Below are positions 37,801 to 49,400 of a DNA stretch of 64,000 nt, in pieces; positions within the stretch are counted from its first letter, which is position 1, and each line of letters opens with the position of its first letter. Position numbers and translations under genes: made by a program. The stretch is from Siniperca chuatsi (lineage: Eukaryota > Chordata > Actinopteri > Centrarchiformes > Sinipercidae): the NCBI RefSeq assembly GCF_020085105.1, contig NC_058058.1:6378175-6442174 (forward strand), given 5' to 3'. The notes beneath the pieces were generated by a model. That model was not told the DNA's origin. It saw nothing but the letters and a program-made list of their open reading frames with translations, and made no database searches.

Positions 37801-40800
37801 TTATCTATCCATATACAGACGGGTAACAAATTAAAGGAAAGACCGACATGAAGTGTGTTAGTGTGGAGTCCGGCCTCCTCGCCTAGTCTGTGGAACTCTG
37901 TTGGAGGGATGAACACCATTTCTCCACAAGATATTCCCTCATTTATATAAACAACCTGTATTTAATCAGGTCATCTCAGTGAGTCCAAGATCTCTTTTGC
38001 AAGAGAGACCCGAGTGCAGCAGATAAAAAGAAAAACAAACATAGTCAGAAATAACACAAGGACATATAGAGACAGTCACAGACATCACTAAATAGATTTG
38101 AAGCTGAAAGTTTATATTATATATAGAGAGAGATAGAGATTTTCTTCAAAATAGGTGTGAAACTGGGTTGAGATGTGGTGACTGTAAAGGCCGTAGCTTT
38201 CTAAGAAATACCTCCAAGATGTGTTTTCTTTTGTTTGTCAGAGTTTGAGTAAAATATTTATATTTAATCTTACACTTCATCATCAGTAGTCAGCGAGTTC
38301 ATCAGGACTTTGGTTTTGTGTTTTGTTGTTGCAGGGACAATTTCCTCATTGGCTGAAACCACTTACTCTGAAGTCAGGATCTCAAAGACTCAGCCATCCA
38401 CAGAGCTCCCTGGTGGGTAATAAACAGGAAGGTGGACTGTGACCTCCTGTCAGTGGTCATCATGAAGCAAACCGCCACCAGTCTCAGCATTTTTTATTTT
38501 TTCCAGAATGAAAACGTGTATTCTTTAATCAGACTGCTTAAGTGCTCGGCCCTGGGAAACAGAAGACTATTAAAATGCCAAAAAGTTTAGAAACGGCAAC
38601 TTAATTCCTTAGAAATTTTTTTTATTGTGAATAATACCATGTACACAATAAAATGTATATTGTGTACAGCAAAATGTATTACAGTAAAGAAATCAAATTT
38701 CTAACCTAAACTTTTAATACTTTACATAATAAAATGTGTGTCCCTCTTTAAAATATTGCATCTTTATGTAACTTTAATCAGTTAAACCACCTTTATTGTT
38801 TTACTATAGTTCAAGCAAATAGGAGACTAAATATTTAGAAGCTTAAAGGGTCATTTGAAGGCCACTTTTTAAAACACTGTAACTTTAAGGTATATTCACA
38901 GCTATAAATTAACACATTTGAGGTGCATTAAAGGGAAAACTGGCATTTTGTGTGTTTCTCAGCTGACTAAAATTTTAAAAATAATAATAATCTGTACAAA
39001 TATATTACAAACATTACTGGTGTGAACAAGCTTATAACAGCATCTGAAACTGTCAGGGCTTTGACTGAAGTAAACTGAATATGGAGCAAACGTCTGTGAT
39101 GACACATTATTGCAAATATGATGTAACTTTGAGGGGTTAAAATCAGGCATGGCAACTTTTTTACATGTCGTGTCCTTCTTTCTCGTAATATCTCCCGCTT
39201 TTCCCGACTGCAAAGAAAGAATGAAAGACAAACAAAATACCACTGGCTGTAGAGAGGACATATTGAAGAGAGGACATGTTGAAGAGAGGACATGTTGGGA
39301 GGGTCTTGTAGTTCACTGTAAAATGGAGAAAAGAGAAGAAGTCAAAGTCAAGAAAAAGGAACTATATATCGTCTGTTATCTGTTGCACAGTGTTTCCTGT
39401 AAATATTTTTTATGTGCTGTGGTCCTTCCCATCTTCACTGGCTGCGTAAACGTTCAAACAGTTGTGTGTGTGTGTGTGTGTAGACCTGAGTACTCATATT
39501 TGTGCACTTGATGTTATATTTTAACCTGTCATGTGTGCAGAGGCTCCTTGGGTGATGCATAATAAATAAACAGAAGTTGAGGTTACAGCCAGAGATCTGC
39601 AACGTAAGAAAGAGCTCAGAGCAGCAAGTGAGGAAAGTGTGTGAATGTGTGTTTTTCTGTAACAGTCTTTCTAAAAGTTCCTTAATACAACAACATATGA
39701 ACGGGTTACCAAAGCTTTAAAGGCCATTGTGACTATTACAGTATTACAAGTTCAAATTGCTCTTTTCTGTTTAAATATCAGTATATCAACATGTGTCTCA
39801 GGAGACATCTTTAAAACTATGATTCTAACAAACACCTGTAGAAGTAATCCAGTAAATCAGCCATAAAGTGCATAAAGTTGAACTATTTACATTAAAAACT
39901 TTTAGATTTTTTGACTGATCTCTCAGCTTTTGAGAAAAAAAAAACATCACAAAGTCTTAACTTCTGTACATAAGCACAATTTTGTGGTATTTGTACTTTA
40001 CATGAGTATTTTCTTTTCATGCCACTTTCTACCTCTACTCCACTACATTTCAGAGGTCATTTCTAAGGCTGCAGTATTATATTGTACAGGTGTTCATGTT
40101 ATTAGTCCACCTTCTTCACGTTTTCTCTGTCTGCAGTCTTTAACTGCAACTAGTTAACTTGATGAAGTGAACTAGCTCATTTAGGTTCGGGAGCAGGGCC
40201 ACGCGTCAACCACACCTCCAATCACCTGGTATACCTGGTCAACCCGTCCTGTCCTGTTTGTCTCAGTTTTCTCGACACACCCTCCTTTTCCCTCCCCCTC
40301 ATCCACTTACTTCTTTACCTCATCCCTCCCTCTGCACATCCCTATTCACATCCACATATTTTCATAATATTGCTCTATCCTGCACACTTTATATCCTGCA
40401 CTTACTTATTGCACTTCTGGTTAGATCTATACTGCATTTCGTTGCTTTGTACTTAAAACAGCCCCCCCCCTTGTGGTGTGGTCCTTGCTAGCAAACATTT
40501 AGAGACCTGGTTTCGTATACACATGGCCAAGCCAAGAAATCAAATACACGGAGGAACTCCCGCCCCAATTACAGAAACTGGGTTTCTCGATGTTTAAGAA
40601 ACAAGTTTAGTGGAGAAAGCACGCTGTGACCTGGTTACTTAAGTGCATGTAAACACACTGTCTGTCTCTTCTGCTGTTCAGTAGCTTCCCAACAACAAGC
40701 GGCATCAAATGGAGGGTCAAAGGTCACATCAGAGAGAGTGGCCTTGGTAGTTCTCAGTGCTCTCCTGGCAGCTGCTGTCATCGCTCTTGGTGTTACCTGT

Positions 40801-42589
40801 GAGTTTGTACAGTTCTTAATTAATTTAGATTGACTCATAGAATCTGATGGGTGTTTTAAAGAACAGACCTGGTGGCTTTTTTTTTTGTTTTTTTGCATTG
40901 ACAGAACAGGATAACAGCTTGAAATGAAGTGAAACTCAACAGAACTTTGAGTTTCAAGTTCTGTTTGTTTGGTATGGTTTTTTTCCAGTTGATGTGTTTT
41001 TCTTTTTCAGAACTGTTGTCAGCAAAAACCAAAATGGATTTACAAATGGCACAATTTCAGTATTTTTACAATCCAATTTTTTATCTAGAGCACTCCATAT
41101 TAATAAACATCGCTCTAAGTTAATCTTGGAATGATTCTCCTCTGACAAACAGATGTTTATCAGATGTTCTTCATCAAACACTGATTCACAGTTTATTAAA
41201 TGGGTGCTTGACCTTCACTGGCTATACTTTTTCTTTTTTTTTTTTAAAATCAGCTCATCAAAACATTCAAACCATGGGACGCGTCCAAAACGTGACAGAT
41301 GACCATGAAGCTGTGAAAAAAAATCTCACAGGTAAGCTGTTGTTTGTGTTTGAAACTGTTGAAAATGTGTCACATTTTGGATCAAACTTGGATTGTTTTC
41401 AACAGGTTGGTTTCAGTTTGATTCTGACAGGTGACCCCTGGCATTAGTCTGTTGATTATCTCTCAGCTCAACTGACCGTACCGTAAAAGAGGTTTGTTCT
41501 CTGTTCAGGACTGATGAAAGTGAAATCTTTTTATCCTCTTTCATAACAGAGACACTCAGTGAACTAAAATCATGCTACAAGTCGCAGAAAATATGCCCAC
41601 AATGTCCTGCACAAAATATTAGTAAGTAATGGATTTTCCTTTCTTCCATGTTTGCATCCTCTGATACTGACTAAAGAAACAGTGATCGATTGACAGATAG
41701 AATAATTGATTGGCAGTATACTGTTACTTGAAGTAGAAAACTGTTGCCTCTCTCTGTCTCAGCTGCTGCTCAGATTCACACACTAACTTCAAAGCTCCTG
41801 CTGCTTCTTAATCACACAAATATAAAAAGTGATTTGTTGCACCTGACTGACGTCTCCTGTGATCTCTGAAAGGTGAGCCATGTCTGAAATGTGAAGAAGG
41901 CTGGGAGCAACATGAAGGAAAGTGCTATTATTTCTCCACCAGTACTTCAGCCTGGGAAAAGAGCAGAGATGAATGTCGACAACAAGGAGGAGACCTGGTT
42001 AAGATAGACAGCAGAGATGAGCAGGTATAACACACTGCTGCAGGTTCATGTAGCTCACTGGCTTCGTTTGATCACATCCTTATGTTTCTGTATTAGTTTA
42101 CATGGTCTCTCAGCACAGAAAAGTGATGTTACATGTTGTAATTTTCATCTGTTTTTCCTGTACAGGAATTCCTGGACCTGAAACTGAGAGAAAAAATGAA
42201 CCAAGATGAGGACAAGTTCTGGATCGGACTGACCGACTCAAAGCAAGAGAACACGTGGTTGTGGGCAGACGGCTCACCGCTGAACACGAGGTTTGACTGT
42301 TATAGACACCTTTTTTGACAATTTCCAAAATCAAAGTTACCAGATTTATTTAACTAATTCTTTTTGTTCTCACTATCTCAGTTTGTCTTTTTGGAGCGGC
42401 AATGAGCCAGACAACTGGAAAGGGGACAATGCTGATGGAGAGGACTGTGCGAGGATGGGAGAGAAAGCAGGAGCTGCTTACCTGAAGGGTTGGTTTGATA
42501 AATCCTGCAAAGTGTCTCAAAGAAGTATCTGTGAGAAAGCAGCACAAACTGGACGTGTAATGCTTCACTGTAGTTCACTTCAGGTCTAA
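37566..42589 (+). CDS. C-type lectin-like type II receptor with ITIM and ITSM (paralogue 1, complete)
   Basis: Eight exons: 37,566-37,629; 38,335-38,412; 40,682-40,798; 41,254-41,331; 41,550-41,621; 41,873-42,024; 42,166-42,290; 42,382-42,589. All have GT-AG borders and join in frame to 297 codons plus stop. The cytoplasmic tail carries VVYSDV (Tyr8, an ITIM) and TTYSEV (Tyr32, an ITSM). A single transmembrane helix spans about residues 67-85. A stalk follows, with cysteines in SCYKSQKICPQC, then a C-type lectin domain from about 140 to 285 with the family signatures FWIGL (205-209), EPD (237-239), GEDC (248-251) and closing cysteines 271 and 279. Overall design resembles CD209/ASGR/KLR-type receptors. 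The ITIM/ITSM pair implies recruitment of SH2-domain phosphatases and an inhibitory role on leukocytes (inference). The calcium-site motifs are EPD and WFD rather than classical EPN and WND. AATAAA lies at 42,665-42,670. Exact orthology is not assigned. Confidence 0.88.
37655..37812. repeat. (ATCT)n microsatellite in lectin gene 1 intron 1
   Basis: Tetranucleotide tract starting about 25 bases after the exon 1 donor, mixed with TCTC runs in its first half and purest at about 37,753-37,806. Confidence 0.95.
39960..40062. repeat. Interspersed repeat family A, copy 7 (partial)
   Basis: Contains TTCTGTACATAAGCACAATT and CTCCACTACATTTCAGAGG phrases of the family; lies in lectin gene 1 intron 2. 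Confidence 0.6.
40085..40155 (+). pseudogene. Relic transmembrane-exon acceptor in lectin gene 1 intron 2
   Basis: The stretch GTTCATGTTATTAGTCCACC followed by a pyrimidine tract and CTGCAG matches the sequence in front of the old transmembrane exon of paralogue 2 (50,166-50,211). Here the exon behind it is gone. It suggests the ancestral gene had an additional copy of the transmembrane exon upstream of the present one. Confidence 0.4.
40300..40475 (+). mobile_element. LINE-type 3' tail
   Basis: Pyrimidine-rich segment with ACTGCATTTCGTTGCTTTGT, a phrase found near the 3' ends of teleost LINEs. Non-coding, inside lectin gene 1 intron 2. Confidence 0.4.
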
Positions 42590-42751
42590 CTCAGCCTGTT
42601 AAACAATCTCAGTACAGGATACAGAATGTGGAGCAATGTTACTTTTAGACAGTTAATGTTTAAAAATAAATAGACCCCCTGCAAACATTAAAATGCAGTT
42701 TCTTGAATGTGCTCAACAATTAAGGAAAATATCACATGTAACAGATGACCA

Positions 42752-42870
42752 GTGGTGGAGGAAGTATTCAGATAATTTTTTAAGTAAAAGTGCTAATAAC
42801 ACACTGTAAAAATACTCTGTTATAAAAGTAAAAGTCCTGCATTGAAAATGTTACTTAAGTAAAAGTATGT
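42752..42870. repeat. Interspersed repeat family A, copy 8 (partial), beside a family B fragment
   Basis: CAGTGGTGGAGGAAGTATTC end plus ACTCTGTTATAAAAGTAAAA phrase. A partial family B repeat follows at about 42,878-43,035. The matching place behind paralogue 2 (52,560) lacks about 38 bases between short direct repeats. Confidence 0.6.
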
Positions 42871-43904
42871 ATGTAGAGCCCAAAGTGAAACCTTCATATT
42901 GCTTGTTTTGTCCAACCAACAGTCCAAACCTCAAAATTATTACAAATACATTACAATTATTTAAATAATTCAAAAGAAAAGCAACAAATCTTCACATTTG
43001 GGAAGCTGGAACAATGAAACGTTATCATGGCTAATTGTGGAGGCTAAATAAAAATCCTGTGAAAAACTAGTATGTGCTGGTTTTTGTCGTGTGTATAATA
43101 CATATCAAGTGAGCATTGGTCATCTGGTGGTCCACAAACAAATTGTATGATGAAAAGTGTTCTTTATAGAGCGCCTTCTTCTTCTTCTTCTGCTGACAAG
43201 ACAGATCAAACGTAGATTTTTTCTAAAAAAGTCACTAAAACAAAAATTGATGATTCTCACATATGTTATTTTGGTTATTGCTGTTTTGGAATAAAAAAAC
43301 AATTATTTCATTTATAATTTCTGATCTTCATATTTGGCTTATTTTGCATTTTCCTGTTTTATTGATACTGTGTGATTTTAAATTGTTGTTTGTTTTTAAA
43401 GTTATGGTTTTTGTGTGGACCCCAGGAAGACTAGCGACCACTTTGTGGAAGCTAATGGGGATCCAAATACAGAATAAAGAATATAATTTAGATGATTGTT
43501 TAATAATTTATTAAATGACAGCCTTATCAATCCAAAAGAGCATTTCATTTGTCAACCATAAGGTTCGCTGAGTGAGGCGGTTTTAAAAGTGACACCACGA
43601 CCACAACTGTGACATTTCAACACTCAACACCTCTGATTATTGTCCAGCTGACATTCAGCAATAACACAATAACAGCTGTTATGATTGGCTATCAACACTT
43701 ACAGGGTAAACTATCCAGAAGCTTTTAAGTGTCCCACTCAACCTGAACCCACCCTGCAGTCAAGACAAACAAAAATGACCAGAAGGGGGCAGCACTTCCA
43801 TATTTGTGCCAAAAATTGCACTTATGAATGTGAAATGGCAGAAACACACAGTTCCTAAAACTGAATAACAGATGGAGCAACATCTGATCTGTGGCCTCAC
43901 TGTT

Positions 43905-43975
43905 ACAGAACATAAAAAATGTGGTTTGGGGACGTAGACTCTTTAAGATAAAGCCTCTTCCCCATCTTTGGGTCC
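43905..43975 (+). promoter_or_regulatory. Promoter-like block of C-type lectin paralogue 2
   Basis: The order ACAGAACATAAAAAATG, TTTGGGGACGTAGAC, CTTTAAGATAAAG, CTCTTCCCC parallels the gene 1 promoter at about 37,430-37,495. The TATA-like core is changed from TTTATAAAG to TTAAGATAAAG. The related exon 1 now lies 2.2 kb downstream, behind the GT array. Confidence 0.4.
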
Positions 43976-44062
43976 AACAGTGTTATAGTTAGCTCTGTTC
44001 CCCCCGATCCCTGTGAGCTTTTCCTCTCCTTGTGCTGCTCAGGTGTCCCCTGTTCGTGCTGT

Positions 44063-44191
44063 TTGTGAGTGTGTGCATGTGTGTGTGTGCGTATGTCTGT
44101 GCGTGTGTGTGTGTATCTGTGAGTGTGTGTGTGTGTGTGTATATCTGTGTGTGTTTGTGTATGTATATCTGTGTTTGTGCGTGTCTATATC

Positions 44192-44222
<31 letters not shown>

Positions 44223-44751
44223 CTATGTGTGTGTGTGTGTGTATGTATATCTATGTATATCTGTGTGTGTGTGTATGTATATATCTATGTGTGTGTGTAT
44301 ATGTGTATATATATGTGTGTATATCTGTGTGCATGTGTGTATATGTATATCTGTGTGTGCATGTGTGTATGTATATCTATGTGTGTGTGTGTGTATGTAT
44401 ATCTGTGTGTGTGTATATATGTATATCTGTGTGTGTGTGTGTGTGTGTATATCTGTGTGCATGTGTGTGTATGTATATCTATGTGTGTGTGTGTATATAT
44501 GTATATCTATGTGTGTGTGTGTGCGTATGTATATCTATGTGTGTGTGTGTGTATGTATATCTATGTGTGTGTGTGTGTGTATGTATATCTATATGTGTGT
44601 GTGTGTGTATATCTATGTGTGTGTGTGTGTGTGTATGTATATCTATGTGTGTGTGTGTGTGTATGTATATCTATGTGTGTGTGTGTGTGTATATCTATGT
44701 GTGTGTGTGTGTGTGTATGTATATCTATGTGTGTGTGTGTGTGTGTATGTA

Positions 44752-44782
<31 letters not shown>

Positions 44783-44893
44783 ATGTATATCTATGTGTGT
44801 GTGTGTATATGTATATCTATGTGTGTGTGTGTATGTATATCTATGTGTGTGTGTGTATATGTATATCTATGTGTGTGTGTGTATGTATGTATA

Positions 44894-44943
<50 letters not shown>

Positions 44944-45475
44944 TGTGTGTGTGTGTGTGTATATATATCTATGTGTGCGTGTGTGTGTATGTATATCTAT
45001 GTGTGTGTGTGTGTGTGTGTATGTATATCTATGTGTGTGTGTGTGTATATATGTATATCTGTGTGTGTGTGTGTGTATGTATATCTGTGTGCATGTGTGT
45101 GTATGTATATCTATGTGTGTATGTGTATGTATATCTATGTGTGTGTGTGTGTGTGTATGTATATCTATGTGTGTGTGTGTGCGTATGTATATCTGTGTGC
45201 GTGTGTGTGTATGTATATCTATGTGTGTATGTGTATATATGTATATCTATGTGTGTATGTGTATGTATATCTATGTGTGTGTGTGTGTGTGTGTATGTAT
45301 ATCTATGTGTGTGTGTGTGTGTGTATGTATATCTATATATGTGTGTGTGTGTGTGTATATCTATCTATGTGTGTGTGTGTGTGTGTATGTATATCTATGT
45401 GTGTGTGTGTGTGTATGTATATCTATGTGTGTGTGTGTATGTATATCTATGTGTGTGTGTGTGTGTGTGTATGTA

Positions 45476-45524
<49 letters not shown>

Positions 45525-45525
45525 A

Positions 45526-45574
<49 letters not shown>

Positions 45575-45829
45575 ATATATATGTGTGTGTGTGTGTGTAT
45601 GTATATCTATGTGTGTGTGTGTATATGTATATCTATGTGTGTGTGTGTGTGTGTATCTATGTGTGTGTGTGTATATGTATATCTATGTGTGTGTGTGTGT
45701 GTGTATATATCTATGTGTGTGTGTGTGTGTGTGTGTATATCTATGTGTGTGTGTGTGTGTGTATGTATATCTATGTGTGCGTGTGTGTGTGTATGTATAT
45801 CTATGTGTGTGTGTGTGTGTGTATGTATA

Positions 45830-45892
<63 letters not shown>

Positions 45893-45923
45893 ATATCTAT
45901 GTGTGTGTGTGTGTATATATGTA

Positions 45924-45970
<47 letters not shown>

Positions 45971-45984
45971 GTGTGTGTGTGTGC
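44063..45984. repeat. 1.9-kb compound GT / TATATCTAT tandem array
   Basis: Alternating (GT)n blocks of variable length and ATGTATATCTAT-like spacers, repeated dozens of times with unit lengths of roughly 20-40 bases. The plus strand has no stop in any frame, giving three overlapping artefactual ORFs of about 650-690 codons of Cys-Val-Tyr repeats. Long alternating purine-pyrimidine GT tracts can adopt Z-DNA. The array lies between the promoter-like block and exon 1 relic of paralogue 2. Confidence 0.97.
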
Positions 45985-46201
45985 ATTCTGGTCTGGCTTC
46001 CTGGCTGCGTCCTCTGAGTCTACAGGGAACTACGCCAGACTCCCGCACAGTTATTATTACAGCAATAGTAAAGACAGATACTAACTAAACCCAGTTCTAC
46101 TCCGCCGTGTTCTGCATTTGGGGTTCTTTGATTGTGCACTACGACAAACAGGAAGTTTTTTTTTTTTTTACATAAAATAAAGTGTCACTGATGCTCACTC
46201 A

Positions 46202-46271
46202 GATGTCAGAAGTTGATGGTTGGTGTGCTGTATATTGATGTTAAGTTAAAAAACCGTTAAAAAAAGAGCCG
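46202..46271 (+). pseudogene. Broken exon 1 of C-type lectin paralogue 2
   Basis: Aligns with gene 1 exon 1 (ATG, GAAG.TGATG, TGATGTTAAGTT against TGATGTCAAGTTC). The reading frame from its ATG hits a stop before the ITIM tyrosine. The alternative frame keeps VLYIDV but ends at TAA five codons later. A full cytoplasmic tail therefore cannot be made from this exon. Confidence 0.6.
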
Positions 46272-46417
46272 CCAGAAAAGTCAGTGGTGAGTTTTAAATA
46301 TGCAGTTTATACCATCTATGTATGTATCCATCTATGTATCTAATGCTGCCAAAGCTTTCAAAAAAATACCAAATACTTCCACGAAGTGTTTTTATTTGTT
46401 ATGAGTGTATAACATGA

Positions 46418-49400
46418 ATGTTTACAGGAGAAATGGAAAGCTTAACTTCCACAGTTACACACATAATTTCAAAAGGACACAACAGCATTTTGGTTTTTTG
46501 GCTTTTTGTTACAGAGAAAGTCTCCTCATCGACTGACACCCCTTGTTCTGAAGTCAGGATCCGGAAAACTCACACAATGAGCCGTCCACAGGTCTACATG
46601 GAAGGTAAATAACCAGTGGTGGCATGTAACTACATTTACTAGGACTGTACTCTACTTAAGTACAATTTTGAGGTACTTGTACTTGACTACATTTCAGAAG
46701 GAAATATTGCACTCTTTACTTCACTTATTTGATAACTTTAGTTGCTAGTTACTTTGCAGATTCAGATTAATAAAAAAAACAAATCAACCAATAAATTCTG
46801 ATGTATTATTATAGGTTAAGCTACCCAGCAATATATAAAGTAATTGAAATTAGCCCCTTCAACGTTAGTGATGCTTACACATTAATGTATCTATAATGAA
46901 TCCAGTAAAACAATATACAGTATATTATTCTGAAATGGGCCATTCTGAATAGCGAGTACTTTTACTTGTATGTTTTACTTTTTGTTGCCAAAAAAAAAAA
47001 ACTTACTTTAAAGATTTTGAATGCAGGAATTTTACTCATAAGTATTTCTGCACTGTTTTATTACAACTTTTAAAGTAAAGTACTGCTCTGGTAATAATCA
47101 ACGGAAAGGTGAACTGTGACCTCCTGTCAGTGGTCGCCATGAGGCATTTAGCCACCAGTCTAAACAAAACGTGTATCTTAAATAAAAAGACAGTATCTGC
47201 ATATAACTTTATTTATTTATTTATTTTTTAAATTGAGGCCACCTTCAGAGTTGTATTCTATAAATATATAACATTTAGTTCTAGTTACGTGGAAAATACA
47301 TTGAGTGATTTAAACCTTACTTATGACTCCTCTTTTACAGTAGTGCGCTGTTTGAAATGGGAGAGTTAAAAGTTGTAGCCGCAAGATAAAACAACTACAT
47401 TGCAGCTAAAAGATGACAAATAAATAAAATAAAACAATCCCATTCAGGTAACAGAATGTTTCCGTGATTAAGGGAAACTATGAGTAACTTTTGTAAGTTT
47501 AAGTAGGTTTTGTGTGTCTGTGGCATAGATATTTTGTAAAGGGCACAATGATGAGAAGCTGTCAAATCAACTGTATTTATATAGCATGTTTAAAAAAAAT
47601 TAAAAAAGGAGTTGACCAAAGTGTTGTACAGTGAGATGCAGTAGTCAAGTCTTAAGGAGATTAGTGCGGTGGTAAGAGTCTTCATACTGTTGAGAGATTG
47701 AGGATGGACCTGGCAATGTCCCTTAGCTGAAAGTAGCAACCTTTCACCACAGAGTTGATCTGATTCTCAAGTTTCAGTGCAGAGTCAAAGATGAAACCAA
47801 AATTCCTGGCATGGGCATGAAGATTTGATGTCAATCGCCCTAAGTGGCTAGCTACTATATGTTGGGGAGACCAAAAACAATCAGTTCTATCTTGTTATTT
47901 ACAGCTGTTATTTAACTGAAGGCAGTTTTTTGTCATCCAGCATTTCACATCCTGGAGGCAGTTAAGGGTGGATGTGATAGGTGGTATAATTGTGTGCCAT
48001 CCGCGTAACAGTGAAAGGAAACATTGTGCTTGCGGAAGATGGAGCATGTACAGAGCAAATAAAATTGGCCCTAATCCAGGCCCCTGAAATACTTCCTGTT
48101 TCAATACAGGAAGCCGGGATTGAGGTTTAGCTTCTTCATGAGTTCATCACTTGTAAAAGATCGCTGTCTAATAAAATTTCAATATACAGATACTTTAAGA
48201 CTATTCAGTCACTAAATAGACAGACACACTTAACTGGTACTACGAGATTCAGAGAAAAGCATGAACTTATTTTTTTTTGCCCCCTTTCAATTACGACCCA
48301 TTTTAAATTGATGAAATTTGATGTCTAATCTTACAGTAAAAAGGTTAAACAGCCAGTCAGATGTTTGCTGCATTCATTGAGGTGTATTCAAGGTGTTTGA
48401 GTCAGGGGTTCAGATGCCATCTCTCTATTTTGATCTATCCGTACTTCCCGATGGTTACTTCCTAGTCAATCGGAAAAGAAAGAAAGACACACAATCGACT
48501 ATAAAGAGAGGGTATGTTAGTTTACTGTAAAATGGAGTGATGAGAGGAAGTCATGGCAGAGAAAAAATGAGGAACTGACCATGAAGACAAGAGTGACGGT
48601 GTACTTTTCCTCTCACATACACATATGAAACCAAACTCATTTACACACTATACTGAAAACCACACGCACAAACAACTGAAAAATTATACACTCACATAAC
48701 AACTGAAAAGCTCTCATCATAACTATTGAAAAGCTTTCACACATACTAGTAAAGTGTGCTCATATACACAGCTGAAATGCTCTCGTATAAATAATGGTTC
48801 AGTAGTGGAAAATGAGTTTTACAGTAAAAAAGAAGGCCTTCCTTTTATCTGAAGGAAAGAGTAAGATGCCACACTAGGAAGTGCATGTGCTCTTGCTGAA
48901 TTTGAAGTACTTCAACCACAATATGTTCATCTGATCCTCTTTGTTTTTCAAGTCAAAAACTTTTGTGTTTTGAGGCGAGAGGCAATGAAGAGTCCGACAA
49001 TTTCGATCAGGAGAGGCTTTATAGAGTGCTTGATGATCATACACAAACTCTATCTGCATTTCTTGCTGCGTCCAGATATGATCATGATAATAGGAATGTC
49101 AGCAACCTACTAAGATCATTGTATAACGTCTCTAATGGCCCCTACTATACAGCCTCTCCTGAACAAAATTGTTGGACTCTTCGCTTTGCAGTGACTCAAT
49201 GCATTGCAGAGCATGGTGCTATAAGCCTCCAAGTGACAGGAGTCTGGCCAATAGACTCCAATGTTAACTGACAACAGAAATTTCAGGAGGGAAGTAGAAC
49301 AAGGGACTTTTCTAACCTGCTCTAATGCTCACATTTTTGACACTACACACAAATTTCACACAGCGCGGTCTCTTCTCTCTCACGATATCAATATTTAGGC

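Noticed and set aside
42110-42578. Minus-strand frames opposite the CTLD exons, repeated at 51,921-52,391
   Set aside because: Antisense shadows of the lectin exons, present twice only because the region is duplicated.
44013-46088. Three overlapping open frames of about 650-690 codons
   Set aside because: They are the three frames of one GT/TATATCTAT array; composition is only Cys/Val/Tyr/Ile/Met/Leu and no frame is favoured.
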